A program made the position numbers and the translations under genes. A DNA stretch of 10,134 nucleotides from Acidobacteriota bacterium (lineage in GTDB: Bacteria > Acidobacteriota > Terriglobia > Acidiferrales > UBA7541), in NCBI GenBank assembly GCA_003131705.1, contig PKUY01000336.1, positions 1-10,134 on the forward strand, in the 5' to 3' direction. The notes under the pieces were generated by a model. The model was not told where the DNA came from. It ran no database searches and worked only from the letters and a program-made list of their open reading frames with translations. Positions 1 through 6,873 of this stretch are shown here, piece by piece. Positions within the stretch are counted from its first letter, which is position 1. Each line of letters starts with the position of its first letter.

Positions 1-2
1 AA

Positions 3-77
3 CTCTTCGAGTCTATTCGGCGAGCCGCGTTGCGGCAAGCAAACGCATTCCTTGTGAACAACGCACTGGCCGGCTAA
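3..77 (+). CDS. Possible C-terminal tail of a protein entering from the left edge
   Basis: One plus-strand frame is open from the window edge and ends in TAA at 75-77. It reads as a plausible helical protein tail of 24 residues (starting LFESIRRAAL and ending NNALAG). It stops 4 bp before the stop codon of the converging methyltransferase remnant, a spacing typical of convergent neighbours. I do not recognise the family. A frame this short can stay open by chance, and a second frame is also open to 84, so this is a tentative partial gene. Confidence 0.3.
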   Translation, partial: LFESIRRAALRQANAFLVNNALAG

Positions 78-81
78 CGAG

Positions 82-703
82 CTAGGTGCGAAACACCTGT
101 ATTTGAAAGCGCTTGCCCGAAGAAAGCTCCACGCAGCGCGACAAAACTCCGAAAACCCGATTGGTTCGGCGGCAGCACGCAATTGCTCGGGCCGGACCAA
201 ACGTATCACCGGCGCGAGACGCTCCAAGCTTTGAAATGGAGACGGCGTCACGGCGGGCATTGCCGCAGACGGCAGTTGCAGAACCGTGCCAAGAATACCG
301 CCGCGTGCAACAAGCGAGGCGATGCGCATGAGCGCGGCACTCAAATCCAAATACTCAAACACGGGCGCAGCGCAGAACATATCGACAGGATCGAATCGCA
401 CCTCTGTGGTTTGCATATCGCCGGAGTACAGCTCAAGAGTGCAAAATTGCCCCAAAAATCGGGACGTGCGGTTTCGATGTAAGCGGCGTTGATATCAACG
501 CCAACCACCCGACTCGTCACATTCGGAGAAATCCTGTCAAAACCGCTGCCCCCGGAGCATCCCAAGATCGCGACTGATTCCGGCACGTACTGGCGCACTA
601 GGACCTCGAACTCACGGCTTAACATCCCAGCCTGAGCAACCTCCGGGAGGGACATGTGCCCTTCGTAGTCCGATAGCAGAATACTTAGCCAAGGATTCTG
701 CAT
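82..703 (-). pseudogene. SAM-dependent class I methyltransferase, disrupted by two single-base frameshifts
   Basis: Class I methyltransferases move a methyl group from S-adenosylmethionine to a substrate; the substrate here is unknown. From the ATG at 703 the first frame gives an N-terminus starting MQNPWLSILL, then SAM-binding motif I (VAILGCSGGSGFD, near residue 44) and the acidic strand VVGVDIN. This frame then runs into meaningless sequence and stops at 341. The protein continues in a second frame from about 434 (ELYSGDMQTTEVRFDPVDM, FEYLDLSAALMRIASLVARG, RPEQLRAAAEPIGFSE). It then moves to a third frame near 140-150 (LSRCVELSSGKRFQIQVF) and ends with TAG at 82-84. Each junction fits the loss of one base, and the repaired protein would be about 207 residues, normal for a single-domain enzyme. 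The second junction lies in a T-rich run and could be a sequencing or assembly error; the first does not lie in a homopolymer. The gene lies 53 bp behind the M20 peptidase gene and is probably its co-transcribed last member. The methyltransferase identity is firm; whether the break is real is not. Confidence 0.8.
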
Positions 704-756
704 GGTCCGTTCGAGCGTTCACAGAAGAAGCGGCGCGACCCAGTTGCGGGATTTCA

Positions 757-2007
757 TCACTCGGCGCCCGCGAGGGCCACAACCGTCAGGAACAGCCGCT
801 TCAGTCCCAGCTCGCGACCAGTGGGGTCGTACCATTCATCGAGAGTGTGGGAGCCCGCGCCCTTCCCTCCTCCTCCTAGCGCGACGGCTGGGATGCCAAG
901 TGAAAGAGGAATGTTCGCATCGGTGGAGCTGCGTTCCAATCGCGAACGATTCTCCATAAAACGGTCCACGTTGCGAATGGTTGCGAGCAAGGGCGAATCG
1001 TCCGGAAGTTTTCCGGCCGGGCGCGCGCCAAGAGACCGGTAATTCAACTGGAGCGCATCGCTGGGCGCGTGGGTCGCGGAGAGTTCGTCTTGGACGCCGC
1101 CGCGCATCGCTTCCCGCAACGCCGTTTCCAGGCGGCCAAGCTCCGTTTCGTTCTCCGAGCGCAGATCGATTTTCACGGCCGAGCGCGACGGAATCGAATT
1201 AACGGACGTTCCGCCTTCGATGATTCCGAAATTATACGAACTGCGCGGATCCTCGGGCACTGAGAACGAGGAAAAGCGAACAATGCCGCGCGCTATTGCA
1301 GTGATTGGATTCGGTTCGCCGAAATCTGACCAGCTATGGCCTCCCGGTCCGGAAACACTCACTTCGAGACGACGCGAGGCAATCCCCTGCGTGGTGATGT
1401 GGTCAGTCGAAGGTCCATCTACTGCGATTACCGCGGCGAGACGACAGCCGTAGCCTTCCACCAGCGCGCGAATTCCGCGTAAGTTTCCTTCGCCTTCCTC
1501 ACCCACGTCGCCCGCGAGGACAATTGTTTTCGTGGTGCGAATTGCCGACTCCGAAAGCGCGCGCGCAAGACCGGCCAACGCCGCGAGCCCCACGCCATTG
1601 TCGGAAATTCCCGGCGCGGAGAGGCGGTTGCCATTCTTTTTTACGCCGACGTCTGTGCCCGCGGGAAACACCGTGTCGAGGTGGGCGGCAAGCAAAATGA
1701 CGCCTTTCGGATCCGATCCCGCACGCTCGGCAATCACGTTGCCGGTTTTGTCCGTGCGCACATGAAAGCCGCCGGCTGCGAAAAGTTCTTTCAGCGCCTC
1801 ACCGCGGCGCGCCTCTTCGAATTCGGGGGCGGGAATTTCGGTCAGGCGAATCTGCTGATCGGTGACCCACGCGGAATTCTTTTCGATCCATGCGAGGCCT
1901 CGGGCGCAACGAGGATCGGTGGCAATTTTCGCCAGGGGATCTTCGGTCGCACGGGCAGAGAGGGCAGCCATCAAAAGAAAGATACAGCAGATGAGAGCGA
2001 GTTTCAC
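757..2007 (-). CDS. Secreted M20-family metallopeptidase (PepT/carboxypeptidase-like)
   Basis: M20 enzymes are two-zinc hydrolases that remove amino acids from peptides or cleave related amides. I use the GTG at 2007. It gives 416 residues, has GGAGAA about 9 bases upstream, and lies just after the stop of the GNAT gene (2027). A longer reading from 2133 would overlap that gene out of frame. Residues 1-20 form a signal peptide (VKLALICCIFLLMAALSARA), so the enzyme is probably periplasmic or exported. Metal-site residues can be followed in order: H109-x-D111 (AAHLDTVFPAG), bridging D136 (GISDNGVG), catalytic/metal pair E170-E171 (GDVGEEGEG), D198 (VDGPS) and H387 (GSHTLDEW). The stretch at about 210-310 (GPGGHSWSDFGEPNP onward) matches the dimerisation lid domain. 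All key residues are present, so it should be active. The exact substrate, whether di/tripeptide or another amide, cannot be read from sequence. It is probably part of the minus-strand operon starting at truA. Confidence 0.9.
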   Translation of the reverse strand: MKLALICCIFLLMAALSARATEDPLAKIATDPRCARGLAWIEKNSAWVTDQQIRLTEIPAPEFEEARRGEALKELFAAGGFHVRTDKTGNVIAERAGSDPKGVILLAAHLDTVFPAGTDVGVKKNGNRLSAPGISDNGVGLAALAGLARALSESAIRTTKTIVLAGDVGEEGEGNLRGIRALVEGYGCRLAAVIAVDGPSTDHITTQGIASRRLEVSVSGPGGHSWSDFGEPNPITAIARGIVRFSSFSVPEDPRSSYNFGIIEGGTSVNSIPSRSAVKIDLRSENETELGRLETALREAMRGGVQDELSATHAPSDALQLNYRSLGARPAGKLPDDSPLLATIRNVDRFMENRSRLERSSTDANIPLSLGIPAVALGGGGKGAGSHTLDEWYDPTGRELGLKRLFLTVVALAGAE

Positions 2008-2026
2008 GCGATTCGTTCTCCGAATT

Positions 2027-3001
2027 CTATCGCCAGTCGTCGAGGATGTACACTCCGGCGCGATTGTAGCCCGACCTTGCGCCGCCAGTCTCCATTGCCA
2101 CACCCTGCAACTCGGTGCGAAATCCGCGCGCAAACATTTCCTGAAAAGCCTCGCGGCGGGCGAGATTCACGCCAGTCTGGATTTTGTGCGCGCCGACGGA
2201 GCGCGCGAAATTCTGCACGGCACCGAGCAGGCGCACGAAATTCTGGCTCGCGCGGAAATCGGGACGGACCGCCGCGAATTTCACGTAGCAGACGCCGGTT
2301 CCAGCCTCGGTACCCGCGCCGGAATGGCAGACGGCGAACCCGGCGAGGCGAGAACCTTCGCGGAGGAGGATCGTGTCGCCCAGATTCTGGGTGGCAACAG
2401 CGATGATCTCGCGTTCGAGGTCGAGACCCTCGAAAATCGCATCGGTCACCTCGCGGCATTCGCCGAGGAGGGGTGCGCGATCATCCAGCTGTGACTTCGA
2501 GAACAGCCATGTATCTAAAGACGCGGCATCGGGCGCCGCTCCGATTCCTCCAGTCATGATGGCAACCAGATCGCGCGGCCAAAAGGCAAACTTTTGGTAG
2601 AGCGCCAGATGTTTTGGGCTGTTCGAAAACGTATAGAGACCGAGATGCCGCATATCCCAGTGGCGAAAAATCTCTATGGTGGGAGCAAGCAGTTGTTGCG
2701 CGACGCCTCGATTCCAATATTCGGGATCAACGGTGAGCGGCCCGAAGAAACCAAAGCTACCCCAGTTCGCCGCAAAATTCGATGCGATGAATTTTCCCTC
2801 GTGTTCGGCGGCGAGAACCGCGGACGGATCGGCGGTCCAGCGGGTGCGAGCCATTGCGGCGTCACTAAACCGGGTGTTGTCGCCGACAGGCAAGCCGAGA
2901 AAAGTGGAAAATGCCAGGCGAATGATCCGATCGGCCTCGCCGAGATCAGATTCGACGAGCGGTCTGATGATGACGCCGGTCGTGGATTGCGGAGAGGCCA
3001 C
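2027..3001 (-). CDS. GNAT-family N-acetyltransferase, two-lobed
   Basis: GNAT enzymes transfer an acetyl group from acetyl-CoA to an amine. The protein has 324 residues. The N-terminal half (about residues 10-150) is a clear GNAT domain: strand/helix start VIIRPLVESDLGEADRI, then the acetyl-CoA-binding motif A at 88-105 (GPLTVDPEYWNRGVAQQLL, with the R-G-V-A pyrophosphate loop), then the motif B-like LYTFSNSPKHLALYQKFAF. The C-terminal half (about 175-324) looks like a second, degenerate GNAT fold (YVKFAAVRPDFRASQNFVRLL) and ends GVYILDDWR, an ending I have seen in similar proteins. The start is GTG at 3001. An AGGA lies unusually far upstream (about 15 bases), and the frame stays open upstream, so the true start could be a little earlier. 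It lies 49 bp after the acyltransferase gene and 19 bp before the M20 gene. The substrate is unknown. Confidence 0.82.
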   Translation of the reverse strand: MASPQSTTGVIIRPLVESDLGEADRIIRLAFSTFLGLPVGDNTRFSDAAMARTRWTADPSAVLAAEHEGKFIASNFAANWGSFGFFGPLTVDPEYWNRGVAQQLLAPTIEIFRHWDMRHLGLYTFSNSPKHLALYQKFAFWPRDLVAIMTGGIGAAPDAASLDTWLFSKSQLDDRAPLLGECREVTDAIFEGLDLEREIIAVATQNLGDTILLREGSRLAGFAVCHSGAGTEAGTGVCYVKFAAVRPDFRASQNFVRLLGAVQNFARSVGAHKIQTGVNLARREAFQEMFARGFRTELQGVAMETGGARSGYNRAGVYILDDWR

Positions 3002-3050
3002 GCGACTATTTAAGCTTCCTCGCAGGTGTCTGGCAAGCCGTCGGCTCGGG

Positions 3051-4304
3051 CTACGACACGTGTTTTGTATTTGTAGATAAACCGACCAGCGCGAGAATTT
3101 CCGTTTCAGTTAGAACGCTCGAGGCTTGCTTTGCCGCGGCTAGAATGCGATCGACAAGTTCATCCGTCACTGCGATATCGCGCTTGCCAAGCCAATACAC
3201 GACGTTGGAGCGGCCGCTCATGGGACCGATTTCGATGATCTGCTCCAACCCGAACAGGTGGGCCGGCACTCCACTGTAAATCGCGTTGGCGAGTTCGTGA
3301 TCATCTCTTTTGGACGCTTTGGCGATAGCGGCGGCATGGACGCCGGTCTGGGTGCGGAAAGCGTCTCGCCCGACGATCGGGTAGTTCGGTGGAATTACGG
3401 TGTTCGTCGCCCGCGCGACGGTTTCGGAATATTTTTTGAGCCGCGAAAGATCGCGATCGATCAGCCCCAGCAAACGGAGATTCACGAGCATCATTTCCAT
3501 CGGCGTGTTGCCGACGCGCTCCCCCAACGCCAGCGCCACGGCGTGCACCTGATTCGCGCCAGCCGCAAGCGCCGCGATCGAGTTCGCGACAGCGAGGCCG
3601 CGGTCGTTGTGACCATGCCAATCTACGCGGATGTTTTCTCCGAAAGGTTTTACGACTTCCTCGATCACGAATTTCACCAAGTTGTACGCGCCGCGAGGAG
3701 TCGCATGGCCCACGGTGTCGCAAAGAACGATGGCGCGAGCGCCCGCGCGAATCGCCGTCGAATACAGCGCGATGACGGTCGGCGGATCGGTGCGAATGGT
3801 GTCCTCGGTCACGTACATCACCGGCAACCCCTCCGACACCGCGAACTTCACCGATTCTTCGGTGGTGCGCTGCAGGTGCTCGACAGTCCAGTCCTCGACA
3901 AGCCGCCGGATCGGACTCGACCCCAGAAACATTGCAGCTTCCATGGCAGTGCCGACGCGCTCACACACGTCGATCATCGCCTGGATGTCTGATTTGTGCG
4001 TGCGCCCGGCGAGATTCGGACGAATCTTCATGCGAGAGCCGACAATCTCGCGCGCGAGTGATTCCGTGTCCGCAAACGCTCGCGGGCCAGCCGCGGGAAG
4101 GCCGATGTTCACCATGTCGATCCCGAGATCTTCCATCAGATGCAGGATTTCGATTTTTTCGCCGATGGCAGGATTGCGCACCGACGGATTTTGTAATCCG
4201 TCGCGCAGCGTTTCGTCGTTGAGCATCACGCGGCGGCCGGCGGGCACTTCCGGGCCGGAGTAAGCGTTCCAATCGTAAATAAGTTCGTGGTTCACTTTCT
4301 CCAA
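3051..4304 (-). CDS. LeuA/homocitrate synthase-like (DRE-TIM metallolyase) acyltransferase
   Basis: Members of this family join acetyl-CoA to a 2-oxoacid (2-isopropylmalate, citramalate or homocitrate synthases) or catalyse the related lyase reaction. The 417-residue protein is a single TIM barrel. The signature loop DETLRDGLQNP sits at residues 30-40 and holds the catalytic R-D pair. The metal-binding HGHND is at 230-234, followed by GLAVANSIAALAAGA, and the flexible-loop motif GERVGNTP at 261-268. Full LeuA is usually over 500 residues because of a C-terminal leucine-sensing domain. That domain is absent here, so feedback inhibition of that type is not expected. The reading starts at TTG 4304; GTG at 4295 has GGAG three bases before it and is an alternative, giving a product starting VNHELIYDW. 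The gene lies 39 bp after truA. I cannot separate isopropylmalate, citramalate and homocitrate synthase activity by eye, and no other leucine or lysine gene is nearby. Confidence 0.85.
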   Translation of the reverse strand: MEKVNHELIYDWNAYSGPEVPAGRRVMLNDETLRDGLQNPSVRNPAIGEKIEILHLMEDLGIDMVNIGLPAAGPRAFADTESLAREIVGSRMKIRPNLAGRTHKSDIQAMIDVCERVGTAMEAAMFLGSSPIRRLVEDWTVEHLQRTTEESVKFAVSEGLPVMYVTEDTIRTDPPTVIALYSTAIRAGARAIVLCDTVGHATPRGAYNLVKFVIEEVVKPFGENIRVDWHGHNDRGLAVANSIAALAAGANQVHAVALALGERVGNTPMEMMLVNLRLLGLIDRDLSRLKKYSETVARATNTVIPPNYPIVGRDAFRTQTGVHAAAIAKASKRDDHELANAIYSGVPAHLFGLEQIIEIGPMSGRSNVVYWLGKRDIAVTDELVDRILAAAKQASSVLTETEILALVGLSTNTKHVS

Positions 4305-4343
4305 GTTTACATGAATTCGGATGTCAGCAACGCGAACGCAACG

Positions 4344-5156
4344 CTAGGAACGAATCGCGGAACGGCGCGAAGAATTCGACGCGAGCGAATCGGTCGGGTC
4401 GGGATATTCGAGAGAAACGAGGTAGAGCCCTTCGGGAGGAACGGTCGGGCCGGAGCGCGAACGGTCGCGCAGCTCGAATACTTTTGGAATGTCGGAGGGC
4501 GCGAGCCTGCCCTTCCCCACGTCGATCAATGTCCCCACGATCTTGCGGACCATGTAGCGCAGAAACGATTTGCCGCGCACCACGTAGGCAATCTCGTCGC
4601 GGTCCGGGTCACGCAGAACTTGCGACGAGTGAATCACGCGGATCATGTCGCGTTCGCGGTCATCCTCTTCCGAGCCTGAGGACGCGGCGAACGAAGTGAA
4701 ATCGCGCTCACCTTCGAATTCTCGGGCGGCGGCAGCCATCGCGGCTTCGTCGAGCGGCCACGGGTAGTGCAGCGCGCGGCCATAATCGAATGGCGGCAGC
4801 ACGCGGCCGCGATAGATGCGATAGCGATACGTCTTTCCCTGCGCGAGCCAACGAGAGTGAAACGCGTGGCCGACTTCTTCCGCCTCCATGATGCGAATCG
4901 CAGGCGGCAGCAGAGCGTTGAGCGCGCGCTGAAATTCCGTGGCCGAGAGAGCGGATTGCGTCTTGAAATGGGCCACCTGGCCGAGCGCGTGGACTCCGGT
5001 ATCCGTGCGACTGGCGCCATGGATCGTTATTCTCTCCTGCGCGATCTTGCGCGCGGCTTCGTGGAGCGCTCCCTGAATCGTGGCAACACCGGGCTGATGT
5101 TGCCAGCCATGGAAGTGAGTGCCATCGTATGCAATTGTGATTCTTATGTTGCGCAT
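4344..5156 (-). CDS. truA: tRNA pseudouridine(38-40) synthase TruA
   Basis: TruA isomerises uridines 38-40 in the anticodon arm of many tRNAs to pseudouridine in the cytoplasm. The 270-residue protein has the usual family length. Motif order is standard: start MRNIRITIAYDGTHFHGWQ, catalytic GASRTDTGVHALGQVAHF with the active aspartate at D52, GKTYRYRIYRG at 107-117 with the conserved tyrosine, DFTSFAA near 152, FLRYMVRKIVGTL at 198-210, and PPEGLYLVSLEY near 240-251. The last 15-20 residues (Ser/Arg-rich) are a poorly conserved tail. The ATG at 5156 has no good Shine-Dalgarno sequence; a possible -10 box lies so close upstream that the mRNA may have almost no leader. It is the first gene of the minus-strand run, with the small-RNA terminator at 5291-5325 insulating it from upstream. 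Confidence 0.96.
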   Translation of the reverse strand: MRNIRITIAYDGTHFHGWQHQPGVATIQGALHEAARKIAQERITIHGASRTDTGVHALGQVAHFKTQSALSATEFQRALNALLPPAIRIMEAEEVGHAFHSRWLAQGKTYRYRIYRGRVLPPFDYGRALHYPWPLDEAAMAAAAREFEGERDFTSFAASSGSEEDDRERDMIRVIHSSQVLRDPDRDEIAYVVRGKSFLRYMVRKIVGTLIDVGKGRLAPSDIPKVFELRDRSRSGPTVPPEGLYLVSLEYPDPTDSLASNSSRRSAIRS

Positions 5157-5167
5157 GCGTGGGAGAG

Positions 5168-5198
5168 ATTATCGCATGCGAAGCCAACAACGGGACAA
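5168..5198 (-). promoter_or_regulatory. Possible sigma-70 promoter of truA, short or no leader
   Basis: On the minus strand a GATAAT -10-like box (plus 5168-5173) ends 11 bases before the truA ATG. A TTGTCC -35-like box (plus 5193-5198) lies 19 bases further upstream. Both are 4-5 of 6 matches, and the spacing is longer than the usual 17. The expected start point would fall only a few bases before the ATG, which agrees with the lack of a ribosome-binding site. Confidence 0.3.
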
Positions 5199-5290
5199 AA
5201 CGGAAGCAGAGAAGATGCATCTAAATCCTTGAGAAAGTTCAGAGGTGCGGAGATCGTGCGGGTGTCTGCGGCACGCAATTCGTCGGACAG

Positions 5291-5325
5291 AAAAAAGGGG
5301 GCCCCGCTTGGGAACGGGAACCCCC
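5291..5325 (-). terminator. Strong intrinsic terminator of the small RNA
   Basis: Read on the minus strand, GGGGG (5325-5321) pairs with CCCCC (5301-5297), and CCCG inside pairs with CGGG (5318-5315 with 5306-5303) around an 8-base loop. Six T follow at once (5296-5291). The U-run follows the stem only on the minus strand, so it fixes the direction of transcription. The nearest upstream minus-strand protein gene is more than 1 kb away (6874), which implies a separate non-coding transcript. Confidence 0.8.
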
Positions 5326-5366
5326 AAAGGTCGCGCTCCGGTAATCCGGCCTAGGCGAGACCGGAT

Positions 5367-5576
5367 CATGGGGTCATCCATCCTAGCTTCCCTCTCAGAG
5401 GCAGGTGGGAACGACCCGTGCCACCCTGCAAATGGGCCCCTTCCGCCCCATTTACTTGGTGGTGCGGATCGTATTGGAACGCGACCCACTAAGTGCCTTA
5501 TGCAATTCGCGTACCCATCCGAGGGCGGCCAGCGCGCCGTGCGTGAGCCGGGTTTTCAATAACTTAGGATCCCATG
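5367..5576 (-). ncRNA. Structured small RNA candidate, 6S-like long rod
   Basis: The minus strand contains a nested series of complementary segments that together fold into one long hairpin of about 210 nt. Pairs, outer to inner in plus coordinates: 5571-5576 with 5367-5372, 5565-5570 with 5380-5385, 5521-5525 with 5390-5394, 5494-5498 with 5399-5403, 5485-5489 with 5405-5409, 5466-5471 with 5412-5417, 5458-5462 with 5421-5425, and 5447-5453 with 5430-5436. The last closes a 10-base apical loop containing GGAA. A closing stem, a large asymmetric internal loop (about 39 against 4 bases) and an interrupted upper rod recall 6S RNA, which binds sigma-70 RNA polymerase in stationary phase. A further hairpin (ATCCGG 5344-5349 with 5361-5366) and the terminator follow on the 3' side. 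I find no tmRNA, RNase P RNA or SRP RNA signature. No good promoter is visible, so the 5' end is uncertain. That it is a structured RNA is fairly likely; that it is 6S is an inference. Confidence 0.55.
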
Positions 5577-5696
5577 GGGTATGGCGATGTGGACCGACGG
5601 ATCACTTCGGGAAACGTGGTCCCAAGATGGCACGCCCCGCCGCTGCCTGAAACTGCCTGGCCCTCGTTACTTTCGAACGCGAAGCCTGCCACATCA
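5577..5696. other. Non-coding stretch between the small RNA and the tlpA promoter
   Basis: I see no credible reading frame here. There is a short inverted repeat (GGACC at 5591-5595 with GGTCC at 5618-5622), and this stretch must hold the small RNA's promoter if the RNA starts near 5576. The best -10-like boxes on the minus strand are weak (3 of 6), so no promoter is called. The sequence around 5671-5676 (TTCGAA) resembles a tRNA T-loop but has no cloverleaf around it. Confidence 0.4.
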
Positions 5697-5725
5697 TTGT
5701 GCAGCGCTCGTCTCTGCCGCATAAT
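5697..5725 (+). promoter_or_regulatory. Probable sigma-70 promoter of the tlpA-like gene
   Basis: TTGTGC (5697-5702) and CATAAT (5720-5725) are separated by exactly 17 bases. The -10 matches 5 of 6 consensus bases and the -35 matches the TTG half. Transcription would begin near 5732, leaving a leader of about 25 nt that contains GGAG (5741-5744), 13 bases before the ATG at 5758. Confidence 0.45.
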
Positions 5726-5757
5726 GGTCCTTAGCTGGGCGGAGTGATGGCTACTGC

Positions 5758-6633
5758 ATGAGAAAGTCGTTCATCGTCTTAATCGCTTTGGTCGTGAGCC
5801 TCGCGGTGCTGGCGATCGAGTTGTCCTCGGCTCGCGCACGCCACGTCGCTGCGTCAGCCAAATCACAACCGGTAGACGCGAAAGACAACGCGGGCGATGA
5901 AATGGTGATCCAGTTCGCGAACAATCCCTCGCCGATGCCGCCCTTCTTGGTAAACGATCTGGACGGCAACGTGATTTCAACAGCGGGCTGGCACGGCAAA
6001 GTTGTGGTGTTGAATTTCTGGGCCACATGGTGCCCGCCTTGCCGCGAAGAGATTCCCGAGATGATTGAACTCTCCAACCGTTACAAGGACCGCTTACAAA
6101 TTGTCGGCGTCTCAATGGATGACGCGCCGCCTGAGGAAGTCCGGGAGTTCGCCAAACATGAGGGCATAACGTATCCAATCGTCATGGGCAGCCGCGCGAT
6201 TTCCGCCGAGTATGGTGGAGTGCCGGCTCTGCCCACCTCCTTCGTTGTGAATACAGATGGCCGTATCGTGCAAAAGCACACCGGACTATACGCTATCGAG
6301 GTGTACGACAACGAGGTTCGTTCGCTACTGGGCATGCCTGTGAAAGCCAAGGTCGAGACGTTCGATGACACGGGCCAGATCTTTTTGAAAAACGCCGTGA
6401 ACGCGACCGATCTTCCCGGCGTGGATTTCAAGGGACTCAACGCGGATCAGAAGCGCGCGGCACTGAAGCGGATGAATTCTCTAAATTGTACCTGCGGCTG
6501 CAAGCTTACAATCGCGCAGTGCCGCATCAACGACTCGTCCTGCAGTACCAGCTTGGGGCTCGCTCAAGGAATCGTGCGTGAGATCAGAGCCGGCGGCCCT
6601 GCTTCACCAACTGCAAAAACCATCAGACAGTAG
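5758..6633 (+). CDS. TlpA-like thioredoxin-fold protein with C-terminal Cys-rich domain
   Basis: TlpA/ResA-type proteins are membrane-tethered thiol-disulfide reductases that act outside the cytoplasm, for example in cytochrome c maturation. This 291-residue protein has an uncleaved-looking N-terminal anchor at residues 4-22 (SFIVLIALVVSLAVLAIEL), then a thioredoxin domain at about 55-195. It includes VVVLNFWATWCPPCREEIP with redox cysteines C92 and C95, IVGVSMDD, and the cis-proline loop ALPTSFVVNTDGRIV with P160. An added tail of about 95 residues follows. It contains a predicted helix (LNADQKRAALKRMNSL) and a cluster of five cysteines, C244, C246, C248, C255 and C262 (NCTCGCKLTIAQCRINDSSC), then a helix GLAQGIVREI. 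The tail is not part of the standard TlpA fold; it could bind metal or be the partner for disulfide exchange. GGAG at 5741-5744 is a somewhat distant ribosome-binding site. It is the only confident plus-strand gene and is divergent from the small RNA. Confidence 0.88.
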   Translation: MRKSFIVLIALVVSLAVLAIELSSARARHVAASAKSQPVDAKDNAGDEMVIQFANNPSPMPPFLVNDLDGNVISTAGWHGKVVVLNFWATWCPPCREEIPEMIELSNRYKDRLQIVGVSMDDAPPEEVREFAKHEGITYPIVMGSRAISAEYGGVPALPTSFVVNTDGRIVQKHTGLYAIEVYDNEVRSLLGMPVKAKVETFDDTGQIFLKNAVNATDLPGVDFKGLNADQKRAALKRMNSLNCTCGCKLTIAQCRINDSSCSTSLGLAQGIVREIRAGGPASPTAKTIRQ

Positions 6634-6772
6634 CAATTCGGTCGACGGTATGTGACGAGTCGACGCCTCCCGCTTGACCGAGCGCGAGACTGGCAACAAC
6701 GAAGGCCAGCAGAAATCCTGCCGCCGGCCTAAAAACTCTCGATCTGAAAAGTTTTTCCAAGAGTCCCTTCAT
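6623..6772 (-). CDS. Possible small exported or membrane peptide (49 aa)
   Basis: A minus-strand frame from the ATG at 6772 encodes MKGLLEKLFRSRVFRP followed by a hydrophobic run (AAGFLLAFVVASLALGQAGG) and a short polar end. This looks like a signal peptide or single membrane helix with a basic N-terminus. The reading can also start at an ATG 33 bases earlier. No clear Shine-Dalgarno sequence is seen for either start. Its last 11 bases overlap the end of the tlpA-like gene tail to tail. It could be the degraded N-terminus of a lost exported protein, or chance. Confidence 0.25.
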   Translation of the reverse strand: MKGLLEKLFRSRVFRPAAGFLLAFVVASLALGQAGGVDSSHTVDRIATV

Positions 6773-6873
6773 TGAGTTAGGCGCCACAGAATCGCGGTTC
6801 AACATCGCGCTCTGCGACGTTACGGTCAACCAAGGAGGAATCTCCCCAAAAGGAACATGTGAAATTACCAAAA

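Noticed and set aside
2008..2133. N-terminal extension of the M20 peptidase to 458 residues
   Set aside because: It would overlap the GNAT gene out of frame and push the signal peptide 42 residues inward. The GTG at 2007 has a good ribosome-binding site and puts the signal peptide first.
1681..2494. Long plus-strand readings opposite the M20 and GNAT genes
   Set aside because: They lie fully antisense to two genes with clear family motifs, are Arg/Gly-rich, and show no domain; they follow from the GC-rich codon pattern.
3258..4263. Plus-strand readings opposite the LeuA-like gene
   Set aside because: The opposite strand carries an unmistakable enzyme, and these frames have no motif or ribosome-binding site.
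4767..5354. 195-residue plus-strand reading across truA and into the small-RNA region
   Set aside because: Antisense to the truA N-terminus and crossing a terminator stem; no recognisable domain.
5405..5650. Short plus-strand and minus-strand readings within the small-RNA region
   Set aside because: The base composition is explained by the nested stems, and the peptides show no signal or domain.
5660..5690. tRNA suggested by TTCGAA
   Set aside because: No flanking T-arm stem, anticodon arm or acceptor stem could be built around it.
5290..5700. tmRNA, RNase P RNA or SRP RNA in the truA-tlpA spacer
   Set aside because: I looked for the RNase P core (GAGGAAAGTCC), a tmRNA 3' tRNA-like end and the SRP GGAAGCAGCC loop region, and found none on either strand.
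6641..6664. GTCGAC repeated as an inverted pair after the tlpA-like stop, as a terminator
   Set aside because: Only six pairs with a 12-base loop and no U-run; GTCGAC is itself a palindrome, so the pairing is weak evidence.
6731..6756. AT-rich stem AAAAACT/AGTTTTT as a terminator
   Set aside because: Seven weak pairs with a 12-base loop. It could help to stop tlpA transcription, but it lies about 100 bp past the gene inside another possible reading frame; not strong enough to call.
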